DNA of 64,000 nt from positions 1 through 64,000 of IMG/VR virus record IMGVR_UViG_3300042896_000648; one strand, 5' to 3'. Shown here one piece after another: positions 49,156-57,441 of this stretch (position 1 is the stretch's first letter; each line of letters begins with the position of its first letter). The notes under the pieces are model-generated. The model did no database searches, had not been told where the DNA came from, and saw only the letters and a list, made by a program, of their open reading frames with translations. This stretch comes from a virus. Position numbers and translations under genes: made by a program.

Positions 49156-50651
49156 TGCTCACAATTATAACGCCACTGCTGAGTGCTTTGATACTTTCCA
49201 TTTATAAAAGGAATCACTATATTTTCGTCTCCGTTTTCCACTAATTCACCGTTCTTCTTTTGCATGATAGATCCAAAGTCTTCTTTCATTTCATATCCTG
49301 CATTGTTTGTCATTTTAAAATTAGAGAATTTAACTCCATTCGTTCCGTAGTTTACAAGTTGAAATACAGATTGAGTTAAGTCCACGTGTTCTTCGGCTAC
49401 ATCAATCCCGTTCTTAGATATTACTTCAAACTCGTCAGAGTTAGGATAGAATGCAATCTCAATGAATTTAGAGTGGTCTTTTTCCATCACGTATCTAAGT
49501 TTACTAATTTCAGTGGCTGAAACAGCTCTAAAGTAATCAAATGTCTGATACTGATTATTTCCAAAGTCAACTTGAAATCTTTCTAAGCTAATTTTTCCAT
49601 CTACTATAAAATTAATAAATACTCCACGATGTAGGTTCTCACCTTGTTGTTTTACTACTCCTACAGTATCGTGTAGTGTAAGGTTGGCAGTAATGCTTTC
49701 TCCTTTGTTTAATTGCTTGTAGAATAATGTTTCAGGCTTTTTTAGGCCACACGGATAGTACACGAAGTAAGCAGCGTCTTTAGCGTCTATCAAGGTTAGT
49801 ACAATTGGGTAATCTATATTACTGTTGTTTTGATACTCTACTTTATAAGTTCCTTCAGGTAGGATTAATCTAGTGCTTGTTGGGTGGTTGTTCTTTAAGT
49901 CGTCAGGGTGCGAGCCTAGATTAAATGCATTATTCATTTCTTTAGGAAATTCATTATCACTTGCTTCTAAGTTATAAATAACTCGCCCATCTCTGCTTAA
50001 TTGAAACTTCATTCCAGAGTTACCATATTCACTTCTACCGGCACTCCAAGCACTTGTTTGAAACTGAATCTTTTTAGATAACTTAATTCTTTGGTTTAAA
50101 GGTGCAATGTTTAATTGCGGTATTTTAAGTGCGAATGAATTAGTGGTCTGTATTTCTATAGGTTTAGATGTGACTACTGTTGATGTATTTGTTACAGTAG
50201 TTACTTCACTTACTACTGTAGTTCCACCTATCTTATAGCTACCTGGTGCTCCGCAAGCTCCCGAGTTTACTTCTACATCTACATAGTTTCCTGTTCCTAT
50301 TTCTCTTATCTTTAGCTTCCAAGTAGTGCTTGATGGCATCCAAAGTGAGTTACCTCCTACGTAAGTTCCCAACAGCACCTCTGAAGGTACATTGGTAGTC
50401 CAGCTTATATTCTTTTGCTTACCTCCATCTACATCACAAGCTACTGAAATCTTAAAGTTCGATACTTGAAGTGATGAAATTGATGGTATAACTGATGGAG
50501 TAACTAATGGCGTTTCTGATGGATTTGGTGTTTGAATTACCTCTACCTTACTAGCTATCTTAGCATCAAATATTGCTCTTACAGCTCTTATTTGTTCGCC
50601 TGTAAGGTTGTTTAAAAGCACGAAAGGCTCGTTTGTTTCTATGATTTTCAT
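49152..50651 (-). CDS. Structural protein with Ser/Thr-rich spacer
   Basis: 499 residues. A short helical start, a Ser/Thr/Pro/Val-rich segment (about 40-65 and 145-170), then long beta-rich parts typical of virion surface or tail proteins. Few Cys. No enzyme motif. Overlaps both neighbours by four bases. Confidence 0.6.
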   Translation of the reverse strand: MKIIETNEPFVLLNNLTGEQIRAVRAIFDAKIASKVEVIQTPNPSETPLVTPSVIPSISSLQVSNFKISVACDVDGGKQKNISWTTNVPSEVLLGTYVGGNSLWMPSSTTWKLKIREIGTGNYVDVEVNSGACGAPGSYKIGGTTVVSEVTTVTNTSTVVTSKPIEIQTTNSFALKIPQLNIAPLNQRIKLSKKIQFQTSAWSAGRSEYGNSGMKFQLSRDGRVIYNLEASDNEFPKEMNNAFNLGSHPDDLKNNHPTSTRLILPEGTYKVEYQNNSNIDYPIVLTLIDAKDAAYFVYYPCGLKKPETLFYKQLNKGESITANLTLHDTVGVVKQQGENLHRGVFINFIVDGKISLERFQVDFGNNQYQTFDYFRAVSATEISKLRYVMEKDHSKFIEIAFYPNSDEFEVISKNGIDVAEEHVDLTQSVFQLVNYGTNGVKFSNFKMTNNAGYEMKEDFGSIMQKKNGELVENGDENIVIPFINGKYQSTQQWRYNCEQ

Positions 50652-50905
50652 AATATTGGGTATCTCCTTATTTTTATTTTGTCTGCTACTCCTGTTTTAA
50701 ATGTTATGCAACCTGTCTTACCACTGTCTACGAATACTGTTCTGCATAGTACGTCGTTAATAAATAGTTCGCATGATATATCTGTTAATCCTGCATTAAT
50801 ATAAAGGCTGTATCTTGATTTATCACTTAGTTTCCATATCTCTCCTACTACCTCGTAATGTGAGTCAAATATTATATCTCCGTTGCTTTTTACTAATTTA
50901 AACAT
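50648..50905 (-). CDS. Small virion-type protein
   Basis: 85 residues, all strands, with two Cys pairs. Likely a minor structural component. Coupled by ATGA overlap to the gene behind it. Confidence 0.5.
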   Translation of the reverse strand: MFKLVKSNGDIIFDSHYEVVGEIWKLSDKSRYSLYINAGLTDISCELFINDVLCRTVFVDSGKTGCITFKTGVADKIKIRRYPIL

Positions 50906-50908
50906 ATT

Positions 50909-51322
50909 CTAAAGTTCTAGTCCGGTATTTCCTTGGTATATGTTTTGTAGGTCATGCATATACCTCAATGTTCTAATACCCATTATTGATATGTCTTCTT
51001 TATCTAGGCTAGGTATACTGTATTCAATAATCCATGAATTATCAATATTTGAGCTAATGTGTATTTTATACCAATATGTTTTCTTATACTTTTCGTCAAA
51101 TATACTTACATTTTTTTCTCCTCCTAAATTAAAGTCGCCTGTTCCTATATATCTATAAGTTTTATATCCAAACCTTTCAAGTTCTTCTATACTTATAGGC
51201 ATTCCATCAATGTGATTATATTCGTATTTATAATTAAGTAATTCACTTATTGATTCAACTATAACCCTTTCGCCATTTAATGAAACTATATTACCTATTC
51301 TTAACTCTTCTTTTTTTATCAT
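50909..51322 (-). CDS. Conserved Bacteroidota phage protein
   Basis: 137 residues. Start E-L-R-I-G-N-I-V and the middle G-M-P-I-S-I-E-E-L-E-R-F-G-Y, ending L-Q-N-I-Y-Q, make a block I recognise as widespread in mobile elements of this phylum. Function unknown. It is more AT-rich than its late neighbours, so may be an insertion into the structural block. Confidence 0.65.
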   Translation of the reverse strand: MIKKEELRIGNIVSLNGERVIVESISELLNYKYEYNHIDGMPISIEELERFGYKTYRYIGTGDFNLGGEKNVSIFDEKYKKTYWYKIHISSNIDNSWIIEYSIPSLDKEDISIMGIRTLRYMHDLQNIYQGNTGLEL

Positions 51323-51324
51323 TT

Positions 51325-52269
51325 TTATACGTAGCTTGTTAGCATTGGTTTATTTGCCAGTCTTGAATTGCACGACCAACATATCGAATCATCCGTTATC
51401 TTATACAGGTTGGTTAAAGCCAAATCCATTAAGGTATTGAATTTCTTCTTTAATATCGGTATGGTGAACTCTAGTACAGTCTTATTATTAGCATCTGAAT
51501 ACCAACCTCTTTCGTACGAGTTCACTTTGTGGTCTAGTATACTTAAAGCGAGGAAGTAATTCATTGCATTAATAAAAAACTCAGGGTAGTTACATATCAT
51601 AGTTTCAAAGTTGCACCTTATTTGGGCATCCACGCAAAAGTACTTAATATCGGTCTGCGTGAATACGTTTCCTTCTAGTGTTCCATAGTCGGTTTCTTCT
51701 CCACAGCCACACTTAGGTTCACCGCATAACACAGAGGTTAAGGTAGTGGAGTTTTTTATTCCTACAAAAAGATTCTTTTCGGGGTCTGTTACTGTGTAGT
51801 CAACCTTAATCTTGTTTCGGCCTTTTACTAGAGTCTCAGTATTGTTGTAAAGCAAGTTTCCGTCCACTAGGTTAATGATTACTACGTCTACCGTTCCTGC
51901 TGTATGTACATTAAAGTTTAGGTGGTTCAATCTATACTCTACAAATTCATGGGTTGGTATCTCTACTTTATATCCTACTAAATCACTAGGGTTAATAGAT
52001 ATGTAATGTGCTGGGTCACTTGTGAATGTGTTAGTTTCGCTAATAATATGGTTAAATGATTTTTCACCGCTAAATTTAAGTTCTGCTTCTATTAAAAATT
52101 GTTTATACGCACTAGCCTTTAGGTTATTAAACCATTCTGTTAGTGTTCTCTTTTGTTCGTCTTTTATGCTCGATACTAAGTTTACGGGTATCCCAGGTAT
52201 GTCATCTACATAATACTCACTTGTGTTTCCACATAGTCGTAGTCCAATTTTATCGGTTAGGCAATTCAT
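51325..52269 (-). CDS. Cys-rich virion protein
   Basis: 314 residues, with about ten Cys including C-G-C-G at 197-200 and W-S-C at the end. Beta-rich centre, helical C-terminal third. Probably a connector or tail component. Two bases from the next gene. Confidence 0.6.
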   Translation of the reverse strand: MNCLTDKIGLRLCGNTSEYYVDDIPGIPVNLVSSIKDEQKRTLTEWFNNLKASAYKQFLIEAELKFSGEKSFNHIISETNTFTSDPAHYISINPSDLVGYKVEIPTHEFVEYRLNHLNFNVHTAGTVDVVIINLVDGNLLYNNTETLVKGRNKIKVDYTVTDPEKNLFVGIKNSTTLTSVLCGEPKCGCGEETDYGTLEGNVFTQTDIKYFCVDAQIRCNFETMICNYPEFFINAMNYFLALSILDHKVNSYERGWYSDANNKTVLEFTIPILKKKFNTLMDLALTNLYKITDDSICWSCNSRLANKPMLTSYV

Positions 52270-52278
52270 TGTATATTT

Positions 52279-52638
52279 TTAAAATTTATCTAATGGGCAA
52301 GGTGAGTCAGAAAATAATTTGGCTTCTTCTATGCATCCACATCCCGTTACTCCGTTTACTTCTTTCTTAGTTGAGCATACAGGTATTCCTAGCATCCTTC
52401 CTCGTAGTGGGCATTCTTTACAAATGGCTTTCTTCCTCTTGTATTCGTCTACGTATTCATCACTTATATTATTAAGCACTCTGTATCTGAACAGGTTGGA
52501 GTAGCCTACTATTATAGCTTCTGCTGTACCTCTTACTCTGTACCACCACTGCTTCAAGTCAGCTATTATGTATTTACTTTTTACCACAGATACTACAAGG
52601 TTTTGGTTTTGATTTATAAGGCGTGCTTTTACTCGCAC
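52279..52638 (-). CDS. Cys-rich late protein, probable zinc site
   Basis: Up to 119 residues from GTG 52638; an internal GTG after about 18 codons would avoid most of the overlap with the small ORF before it. The C-terminal half has C-K-E-C-P, then V-C, G-C-G-C and C-P, a likely zinc-binding knot. Function unknown. Confidence 0.55.
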   Translation of the reverse strand: MRVKARLINQNQNLVVSVVKSKYIIADLKQWWYRVRGTAEAIIVGYSNLFRYRVLNNISDEYVDEYKRKKAICKECPLRGRMLGIPVCSTKKEVNGVTGCGCIEEAKLFSDSPCPLDKF

Positions 52639-52675
52639 TCTTTATGCTATTGGTTGTTTTTCCTAGTATTTTCAT
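52574..52675 (-). CDS. Small basic protein with C-x2-C (33 aa)
   Basis: 33 residues from ATG 52675, Lys/Ser/Thr-rich, ending C-S-I-C-G-K-K. It overlaps the start of the Cys-rich gene in another frame. The ATG follows the gene upstream closely. Coding is likely but unproven. Confidence 0.35.
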   Translation of the reverse strand: MKILGKTTNSIKSASKSTPYKSKPKPCSICGKK

Positions 52676-52678
52676 AAC

Positions 52679-52990
52679 TTATCGTTCAAAAAGTTGTAAT
52701 GTTATTGTATTTCCTAATTGATTTTTTAGTACTGTTATTCCTCGCTTCTTTAGGTAGCTTTTTAGGCTTTCGGATCCGTAGGCGTATTCAAAGAATAACT
52801 TTAGTTCTTCTACTTTTTCGTTTATCGCTAAGTATCCGCTACCTGGTTTATACTCTACTCTTATTGCATTCAATCCGTTTAGCTTTAGGTTTGTTCCGCA
52901 ACAAATATCTTGTATGCTACCTACCTTTACGGTGTCGTAAACGTCTAGTTGGTATTTCCCATTTGGTAATTCTACTCTTCTGTATTCCAT
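52679..52990 (-). CDS. Hypothetical late protein
   Basis: 103 residues, strand-rich first half with one C-C pair, helical second half. One base from its upstream neighbour. Function unknown. Confidence 0.55.
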   Translation of the reverse strand: MEYRRVELPNGKYQLDVYDTVKVGSIQDICCGTNLKLNGLNAIRVEYKPGSGYLAINEKVEELKLFFEYAYGSESLKSYLKKRGITVLKNQLGNTITLQLFER

Positions 52991-52991
52991 T

Positions 52992-53642
52992 TTACACGCA
53001 ACTCTTAGCTACTTCGTCTCCATTTTCGTCAATAAATTCTACATCCTGCATACCTATATAGGTTACTACTACATTCGTGCCTACTATTGAGGCTACAAAT
53101 GCTCCAGCTTCAATTGCGTCTAATTCGTCTTCAAATAATGGATTCACAGCTAGTATGCTGTTTACCATTGGTGGGTTCTGAATAGTTGTTGTGGCTGTGC
53201 CGTATCTTATTTGTGTTATCATGTTTAATGTCCAAGTACAGTTATATGTTATGTTAGTCCAAGTACAATCGTAGTATGGAAAATCCCATGTGCAAGTGGT
53301 TTCTATCCCTCCGTTTAGTCTGAGGTAGCCAGTTTCACAATTGTCTGATATGTTTAGTTCAAGCCCACAAACAGTACTTGCATTATAAGGTATTGCAATA
53401 TCTATTCCTTGTAGGTCTTTAATATTTATTTGAATCTTATTAAAGTGGAAGTAATCGCTAGGCTTAAAATCTACCTTAACTATCTGTCCTACTCCTATTT
53501 GTAGTGTTTTACAAAGTGTACCACCGCCATAAAGCTTGATATAAACCTGTACAAATGAACCTACAGGCTTATCCAAGTATAGGATAAAGCCATCGTTGCA
53601 CTTATTCAAATAAGGTGTTTCACTGCAAAAGTCTGTACACAT
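52992..53642 (-). CDS. Cys- and Trp-rich virion-type protein
   Basis: 216 residues from ATG 53642; a TTG at 53657 is inside the promoter. The middle has three C-T-W units (about 113-137), an unusual repeat, and Cys are spread throughout. Beta-rich. The promoter element lies about 12 bases upstream, so the leader is very short. Confidence 0.55.
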   Translation of the reverse strand: MCTDFCSETPYLNKCNDGFILYLDKPVGSFVQVYIKLYGGGTLCKTLQIGVGQIVKVDFKPSDYFHFNKIQINIKDLQGIDIAIPYNASTVCGLELNISDNCETGYLRLNGGIETTCTWDFPYYDCTWTNITYNCTWTLNMITQIRYGTATTTIQNPPMVNSILAVNPLFEDELDAIEAGAFVASIVGTNVVVTYIGMQDVEFIDENGDEVAKSCV

Positions 53643-53654
53643 ATTTTTTTTTAT

Positions 53655-53662
53655 CAAATATA
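53655..53662 (-). promoter_or_regulatory. Late leftward promoter element
   Basis: TATATTTG on the minus strand, directly upstream of ATG 53642. Confidence 0.6.
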
Positions 53663-53678
53663 CAAAATAATTTCGGTT

Positions 53679-54527
53679 TTAAATTAATTCAAATTGATTT
53701 CTTTTTAAATGACAAACCCCTCCATCTACATCTACAATATAATCATCTTCATAAGTCCCAATTATATTACCTTCATCTCCTATCATAAAACCTATACCAT
53801 CGTTGTTGGTTACTCTTACCTTATCGCCTACTTTTGGTTCTCGTTCTATTAATTCAAATTGATCTCTTGTTAAATTATAGTTATCATTATCGCTAAAACA
53901 AAGGAATATATGATTGTATATACCTTTAATCTCAACTTTATCTCCAATCATAAATCTATTATCAAGTTCACTATTAATTATTATTGCCTTATCACCTACT
54001 TTTGGTTCTCTTTTTGGTAGTGGTGTATTAATTACTTTTTCAATATTATTCTTCAGAGCCTTTGCGGAATCAAAATATGTTTCAGTGCCATCTTTTGTTT
54101 TACAACTTTCTTTTATAGCGTCAAAAAATTCCTTATTTGCATTATAGCCATCTTCGATATTTAATTCAGATGTTGGCTCATATTTCCTTTGCTTTACTTT
54201 TTGTCCAGAATTCTCTAAATCACTTCCATCCTTCTCATTCCTTATCATATCTAGTAATATATTGTAGTTACAAAGGTCTTTTAAGTTATCCTGTACGCTT
54301 TCGTTATTAGGTTTTTTTTCTTGTTTAAGTAGATTACCTAGCCTCACTGTTTTAGTGGCTATAAACACCATTAAAACCTGCTCTACAGGTACGCTAGTTA
54401 TTTCTGATACAAGCTTGAAGAGGGATAGTACGTCTTCGCCTGTATAGTCTTGCCCTTTCGATAGCATAGTGTCGCCCATTTCTTTTACAAATGAGTTAAA
54501 TAGTTTTTCTTGTGTTTCTCTTTTCAT
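53679..54527 (-). CDS. DUF1599-like protein fused to two SH3/KOW-like repeats
   Basis: 282 residues. Residues 10-100 match the nucleotide-modification-associated DUF1599 layout (K-G-Q-D-Y, K-T-V-R-L-G-N-L, E-S-V-Q-D-N-L-K-D-L-C-N-Y). Residues about 170-230 and 232-282 are two repeats of E-P-K-V-G-D-K, M-I-G-D, and x-x-x-Q-F-E-L-I, SH3/KOW-like barrels. The combination is unusual. The role may be base-modification or nucleotide hydrolysis, but this is inference. Confidence 0.65.
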   Translation of the reverse strand: MKRETQEKLFNSFVKEMGDTMLSKGQDYTGEDVLSLFKLVSEITSVPVEQVLMVFIATKTVRLGNLLKQEKKPNNESVQDNLKDLCNYNILLDMIRNEKDGSDLENSGQKVKQRKYEPTSELNIEDGYNANKEFFDAIKESCKTKDGTETYFDSAKALKNNIEKVINTPLPKREPKVGDKAIIINSELDNRFMIGDKVEIKGIYNHIFLCFSDNDNYNLTRDQFELIEREPKVGDKVRVTNNDGIGFMIGDEGNIIGTYEDDYIVDVDGGVCHLKRNQFELI

Positions 54528-54541
54528 TTTGTTTTTTTTAA

Positions 54542-54549
54542 CAAATATA
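54542..54549 (-). promoter_or_regulatory. Leftward promoter element
   Basis: TATATTTG on the minus strand with TTG 19 bases upstream (54569-54571), 15 bases before ATG 54527. Confidence 0.7.
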
Positions 54550-54567
54550 ACACTTTAATTTTTATAA

Positions 54568-54600
54568 ACAAAAAATCCTAAATAAATATATCTAGGATTT
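54568..54600 (-). terminator. Leftward intrinsic terminator
   Basis: On the minus strand AAATCCTA pairs TAGGATTT (54573-54580 with 54593-54600) and runs into T's. It ends the endolysin operon just before the next promoter. Confidence 0.75.
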
Positions 54601-54668
54601 CTGAATCGGGTTAAAAATGAAAAAAAATGTTTCTTAAAATGCTATTTGAACACGTTCCTTGCAGTCAC

Positions 54669-54959
54669 TTACTTAAAAGACTTTATGATACTCTTTATAG
54701 TTATCTTTCCGTCTTGTCTCATGTGGTTCAAAAAGTTCTCTGCCTGTATTTTGTCAAAGCCATGCCCTATTATCATTTCAATAAGGAAGTTTATTTCTTC
54801 TTCGTCTAGGTCTTTTATCTCAGCACCTACTTGCTTAAACTTTACTTTAAGTAGTGGTACTAGCTTTATCAAGATTAGGAGAAATCTCTCTCTGCCTACA
54901 ATACTCTTTACTAATACTAGTATTGTTTCTACTATTTTTTGTATGTTTTCTATGTTCAT
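54669..54959 (-). CDS. Hypothetical protein
   Basis: 96 residues. An amphipathic, hydrophobic N-terminal half (Ile/Leu/Val) and a basic end; it may lie on a membrane. Upstream is a 15-base direct repeat (54966-54980 and 54983-54997). Location near the endolysin makes a lysis role conceivable. Confidence 0.5.
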   Translation of the reverse strand: MNIENIQKIVETILVLVKSIVGRERFLLILIKLVPLLKVKFKQVGAEIKDLDEEEINFLIEMIIGHGFDKIQAENFLNHMRQDGKITIKSIIKSFK

Positions 54960-54995
54960 ATTCGCTTTAAAATTGGTTCTTATTTAAAATTGGTT

Positions 54996-55415
54996 CTATA
55001 TGTTTCTTTTTGGTTTTTTTGGAATTATTACTTTGTCTACTGCACTGTCAGAATCCTTTAATTCATCCTTTAATCTCGCTATCTTTATTTTTAAATTATT
55101 TTTAAAAAAAGAATATATCTGTTTGTCTGTTTTTATTTTACTTATATATATCTTATAATAAGGCTTATAAGCAGTATAGTCTGGCTTATAAGCACTATTT
55201 GGATTATCTATATGATAATGGTCACAGTTTAAGTATCTTGCTACTTTTTGTATCTCTAGTATATTTGGCTCTTTTTCTGTTTCTATTGTCGCTATGGTAG
55301 TTGTGTATGGGTCTGATAAGCAACCGTATTCGGTTTTATCCAAAACTACTTTTCCATCTACCACATTTACTATATCAATATTAGGAAATATTTCCTTTGC
55401 TTTATCTATATTCAT
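54996..55415 (-). CDS. Hypothetical protein
   Basis: 139 residues. Mixed alpha/beta start, a Tyr-rich middle (Y-K-P repeated at about 86-98) and a Lys-rich tail. Function unknown. Confidence 0.5.
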   Translation of the reverse strand: MNIDKAKEIFPNIDIVNVVDGKVVLDKTEYGCLSDPYTTTIATIETEKEPNILEIQKVARYLNCDHYHIDNPNSAYKPDYTAYKPYYKIYISKIKTDKQIYSFFKNNLKIKIARLKDELKDSDSAVDKVIIPKKPKRNI

Positions 55416-55437
55416 TTTTTATTTATTTTACTTAGCT

Positions 55438-55513
55438 ACGTTATTCGTTTCACTCACGCCTCGTTATTCGCTTTACTCATATTCAACTACGCCTCGTTAT
55501 TCGCTTTGTTCAT
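55438..55513 (-). repeat. Tandem 33-base repeat encoding octapeptides
   Basis: On the minus strand two complete 33-base units each contain ATG to stop: M-N-K-A-N-N-E-A and M-S-K-A-N-N-E-A. A third degenerate unit follows. The endolysin itself ends S-T-N-E-A, so its 3' end seems to be the source. The spacer between units is T-G-A-A-T-like. Confidence 0.6.
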
Positions 55514-55518
55514 GTTCT

Positions 55519-56052
55519 TTAAGCTTCGTTAGTTGATATTTTTCCTGTTGTTGTTACAAATCTTTTTACTGCACTAGCGGGTCGCACCTTATATTCGTTT
55601 CGTGCTCCTAGTAGCCTGCTTTTGCTTATTGGCATTATATTCACCATGTCATTCTGATTACCGCCTATTACATGAAAGTTCTTACTGTCTTCCCCTACAT
55701 ACATTGCTACGTGTCCGCCACCTCCTACTCTACTAAATACTAATATGTCGCCTACTGCTTCTTCGCCTTTCTTTACTTCATTGCCAAACTTTAGCCAATT
55801 TCTTGCCCACAGATAATTATCAGGTACTACTTTCCCTGCTCTATGAGCGCATATTGCCATTGCTAATCCACACCAAGCTATTTCATCTTTTGTGTACATT
55901 AGGCTTTCTTGCCCTCCTATTTCTTTTGCCCATCCTATTATTTCTTTGTTGTTCTCAAAGCCTGCTCTCTCTTCTGTTCCATAAAGTTTTAGTGCTTCGG
56001 CCACCATTTTAGGCGGGTTTTCTAATAAATAATTATATTGTTTTGGTATCAT
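55519..56052 (-). CDS. Endolysin, TIGR02594/CHAP-like amidase
   Basis: 177 residues. P-K-M-V-A-E-A-L-K-L-Y-G-T (14-26), D-E-I-A-W-C-G (56-62) with catalytic Cys61, G-G-G-G-H-V (109-115) with His114 and G-G-N-Q (130-133) match the TIGR02594 family of cell-wall peptidases/amidases. No signal peptide, so a holin is needed. It should cut peptidoglycan at lysis. Confidence 0.88.
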   Translation of the reverse strand: MIPKQYNYLLENPPKMVAEALKLYGTEERAGFENNKEIIGWAKEIGGQESLMYTKDEIAWCGLAMAICAHRAGKVVPDNYLWARNWLKFGNEVKKGEEAVGDILVFSRVGGGGHVAMYVGEDSKNFHVIGGNQNDMVNIMPISKSRLLGARNEYKVRPASAVKRFVTTTGKISTNEA

Positions 56053-56055
56053 ATT

Positions 56056-56286
56056 TTAAAGTTCTACCATTTTCACGGCAAGTTTAATCACTAATTCTTC
56101 TAATTTTTTTCTATTCTCTTTGCTTAATGCGTATTCGTATTCTAGTGAGCCATTTTTTTCAAATGCTACGCCCCAAGTTATTGCGGTACTTATACTCGCT
56201 ATTCTGTCTTGATAGCCCTTTATGTTAGTTTCTTTTATTACAGACTTTACTTCAGCGGCACTAGGTATGTAGGTCTCTTCTATCAT
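56056..56286 (-). CDS. Hypothetical protein
   Basis: 76 residues, helical, acidic, three bases from the endolysin. ATGA overlap with the next gene. Function unknown. Confidence 0.5.
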   Translation of the reverse strand: MIEETYIPSAAEVKSVIKETNIKGYQDRIASISTAITWGVAFEKNGSLEYEYALSKENRKKLEELVIKLAVKMVEL

Positions 56287-56522
56287 GTCAGTTCGTCTAT
56301 GTTTATATTGTGAGTATCAAGTATTTCATAAATTCTTTTATAAACGAGTTCAAGTGCTTCGTATTTATCCAGTTCATTTGCATCTAATTGCCACTCTATC
56401 TGTTTTCTTGTGTTGTGGGTTATATCCCACAAAGCTAAGTACAGGTCAGATGATTTTACTGCTCTTAAATGTCCTATTCTGTCTTCGGGTTCATCAAGAT
56501 TAAATTTTAGTATTGCTTTCAT
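56283..56522 (-). CDS. Conserved-type phage protein
   Basis: 79 residues. F-N-L-D-E-P-E-D then H-L-R-A-V-K-S-S-D-L-Y-L-A-L-W-D-I (18-34) is a block common to small phage proteins of unknown function. Confidence 0.65.
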   Translation of the reverse strand: MKAILKFNLDEPEDRIGHLRAVKSSDLYLALWDITHNTRKQIEWQLDANELDKYEALELVYKRIYEILDTHNINIDELT

Positions 56523-56535
56523 AAATCTTAATAGA

Positions 56536-56629
56536 CCTCCTCCAATTTCTGATTAACATTTCGTCGATTATCGTTTTGCTATTCAGCCTGTCAATCTGCA
56601 ACTGAAGGAGGTTTACTTTCTCAAATATA
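56536..56629 (-). promoter_or_regulatory. Promoter and structured leader
   Basis: TATATTTG on the minus strand (56622-56629) with TTG 20 bases upstream (56650-56652). The following 100-base leader has ACCTCC/GGAGGT arms at its ends (about 56536 and 56606), so it may fold. The upstream frame is open without a normal start, hinting at a lost or rare-start small gene. Confidence 0.5.
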
Positions 56630-56664
56630 ATATCTTTTTCTTTATTTTGCAAGTTTTAGAATAA

Positions 56665-56823
56665 TTAATCTTTTGCGTAGTCTTTCCAATCACTAAAAAA
56701 TCCATTAGGAAATAACCTTAAATCAAATTTTGTTTTAATTGAATCTAAATGTTCTTTCGATTTAAATTCCTCTAGCATTTTTTTCATTTCTTTTCTTAAA
56801 GATTCTTCTTTATTTGCTTCCAT
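56665..56823 (-). CDS. Small helical protein (52 aa)
   Basis: 52 residues, Lys/Glu-rich helix then an aromatic end (F-F-S-D-W). ATG 56823. Function unknown. Confidence 0.5.
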   Translation of the reverse strand: MEANKEESLRKEMKKMLEEFKSKEHLDSIKTKFDLRLFPNGFFSDWKDYAKD

Positions 56824-56864
56824 ACATCTTAAAATATGTGTGTGATTAAGTTTTTGCTTTGTGA

Positions 56865-57434
56865 TTATAGGTAAGTTTCCTCTAAGTATCTTCTATAATA
56901 AATAGCTTCCAATTCTGTTTCAAATGATTTTTCATATATAATCTTATTCACAGAAAGATATGCGTGCCAATTATTCCATATCTTATTATAAGAAACTCCT
57001 ATATTTTTATTATTACATCTTCTGTTCCAACACTGTTCGTGAGGAGTAGCCCATCTGCAATTTTCTTTACAATAGTTACCATTTACATCTATTCTATCTA
57101 TAGAATGTATTTTGGATGGTTTATCTCCCATGTCTCTAAGAAATATATTAAAATCATTAAGCCATTCATCACTCATCTTTATACCCCTTCCTCCATAATA
57201 CTTATATGAATGATTGCTTTTATTATAACATCTTGCTTTTATTCTACTCCATGTATTGTATAATGGGTTATTGTGCCTATCCTCTCCACACACCTTACTT
57301 ACATAATCTATATCACCATATCTAATATATCTAGTATAGTGCTTACTGCAATAACCTCTCATTAAATATTCTTTACCATTCACGATTCTTAGCTTTGATG
57401 TACATCCATCAACTTTACATTTTTTATCTGTCAT
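56865..57434 (-). CDS. AP2-domain HNH-like homing endonuclease
   Basis: 189 residues. An N-terminal zinc region (C6, C11, C29 with H32) precedes the same Y-Y-G-G-R-G-I, S-I-D-R-I-D and N-C-R-W-A-T-P-H-E-Q core as the gene at 2494, and an AP2-like C-terminal domain (N-I-G-V-S, W-H-A-Y-L). It is inserted between late genes, which fits a homing endonuclease. Its AT content is higher than its neighbours. Confidence 0.75.
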   Translation of the reverse strand: MTDKKCKVDGCTSKLRIVNGKEYLMRGYCSKHYTRYIRYGDIDYVSKVCGEDRHNNPLYNTWSRIKARCYNKSNHSYKYYGGRGIKMSDEWLNDFNIFLRDMGDKPSKIHSIDRIDVNGNYCKENCRWATPHEQCWNRRCNNKNIGVSYNKIWNNWHAYLSVNKIIYEKSFETELEAIYYRRYLEETYL

Positions 57435-57441
57435 TTTTTTA

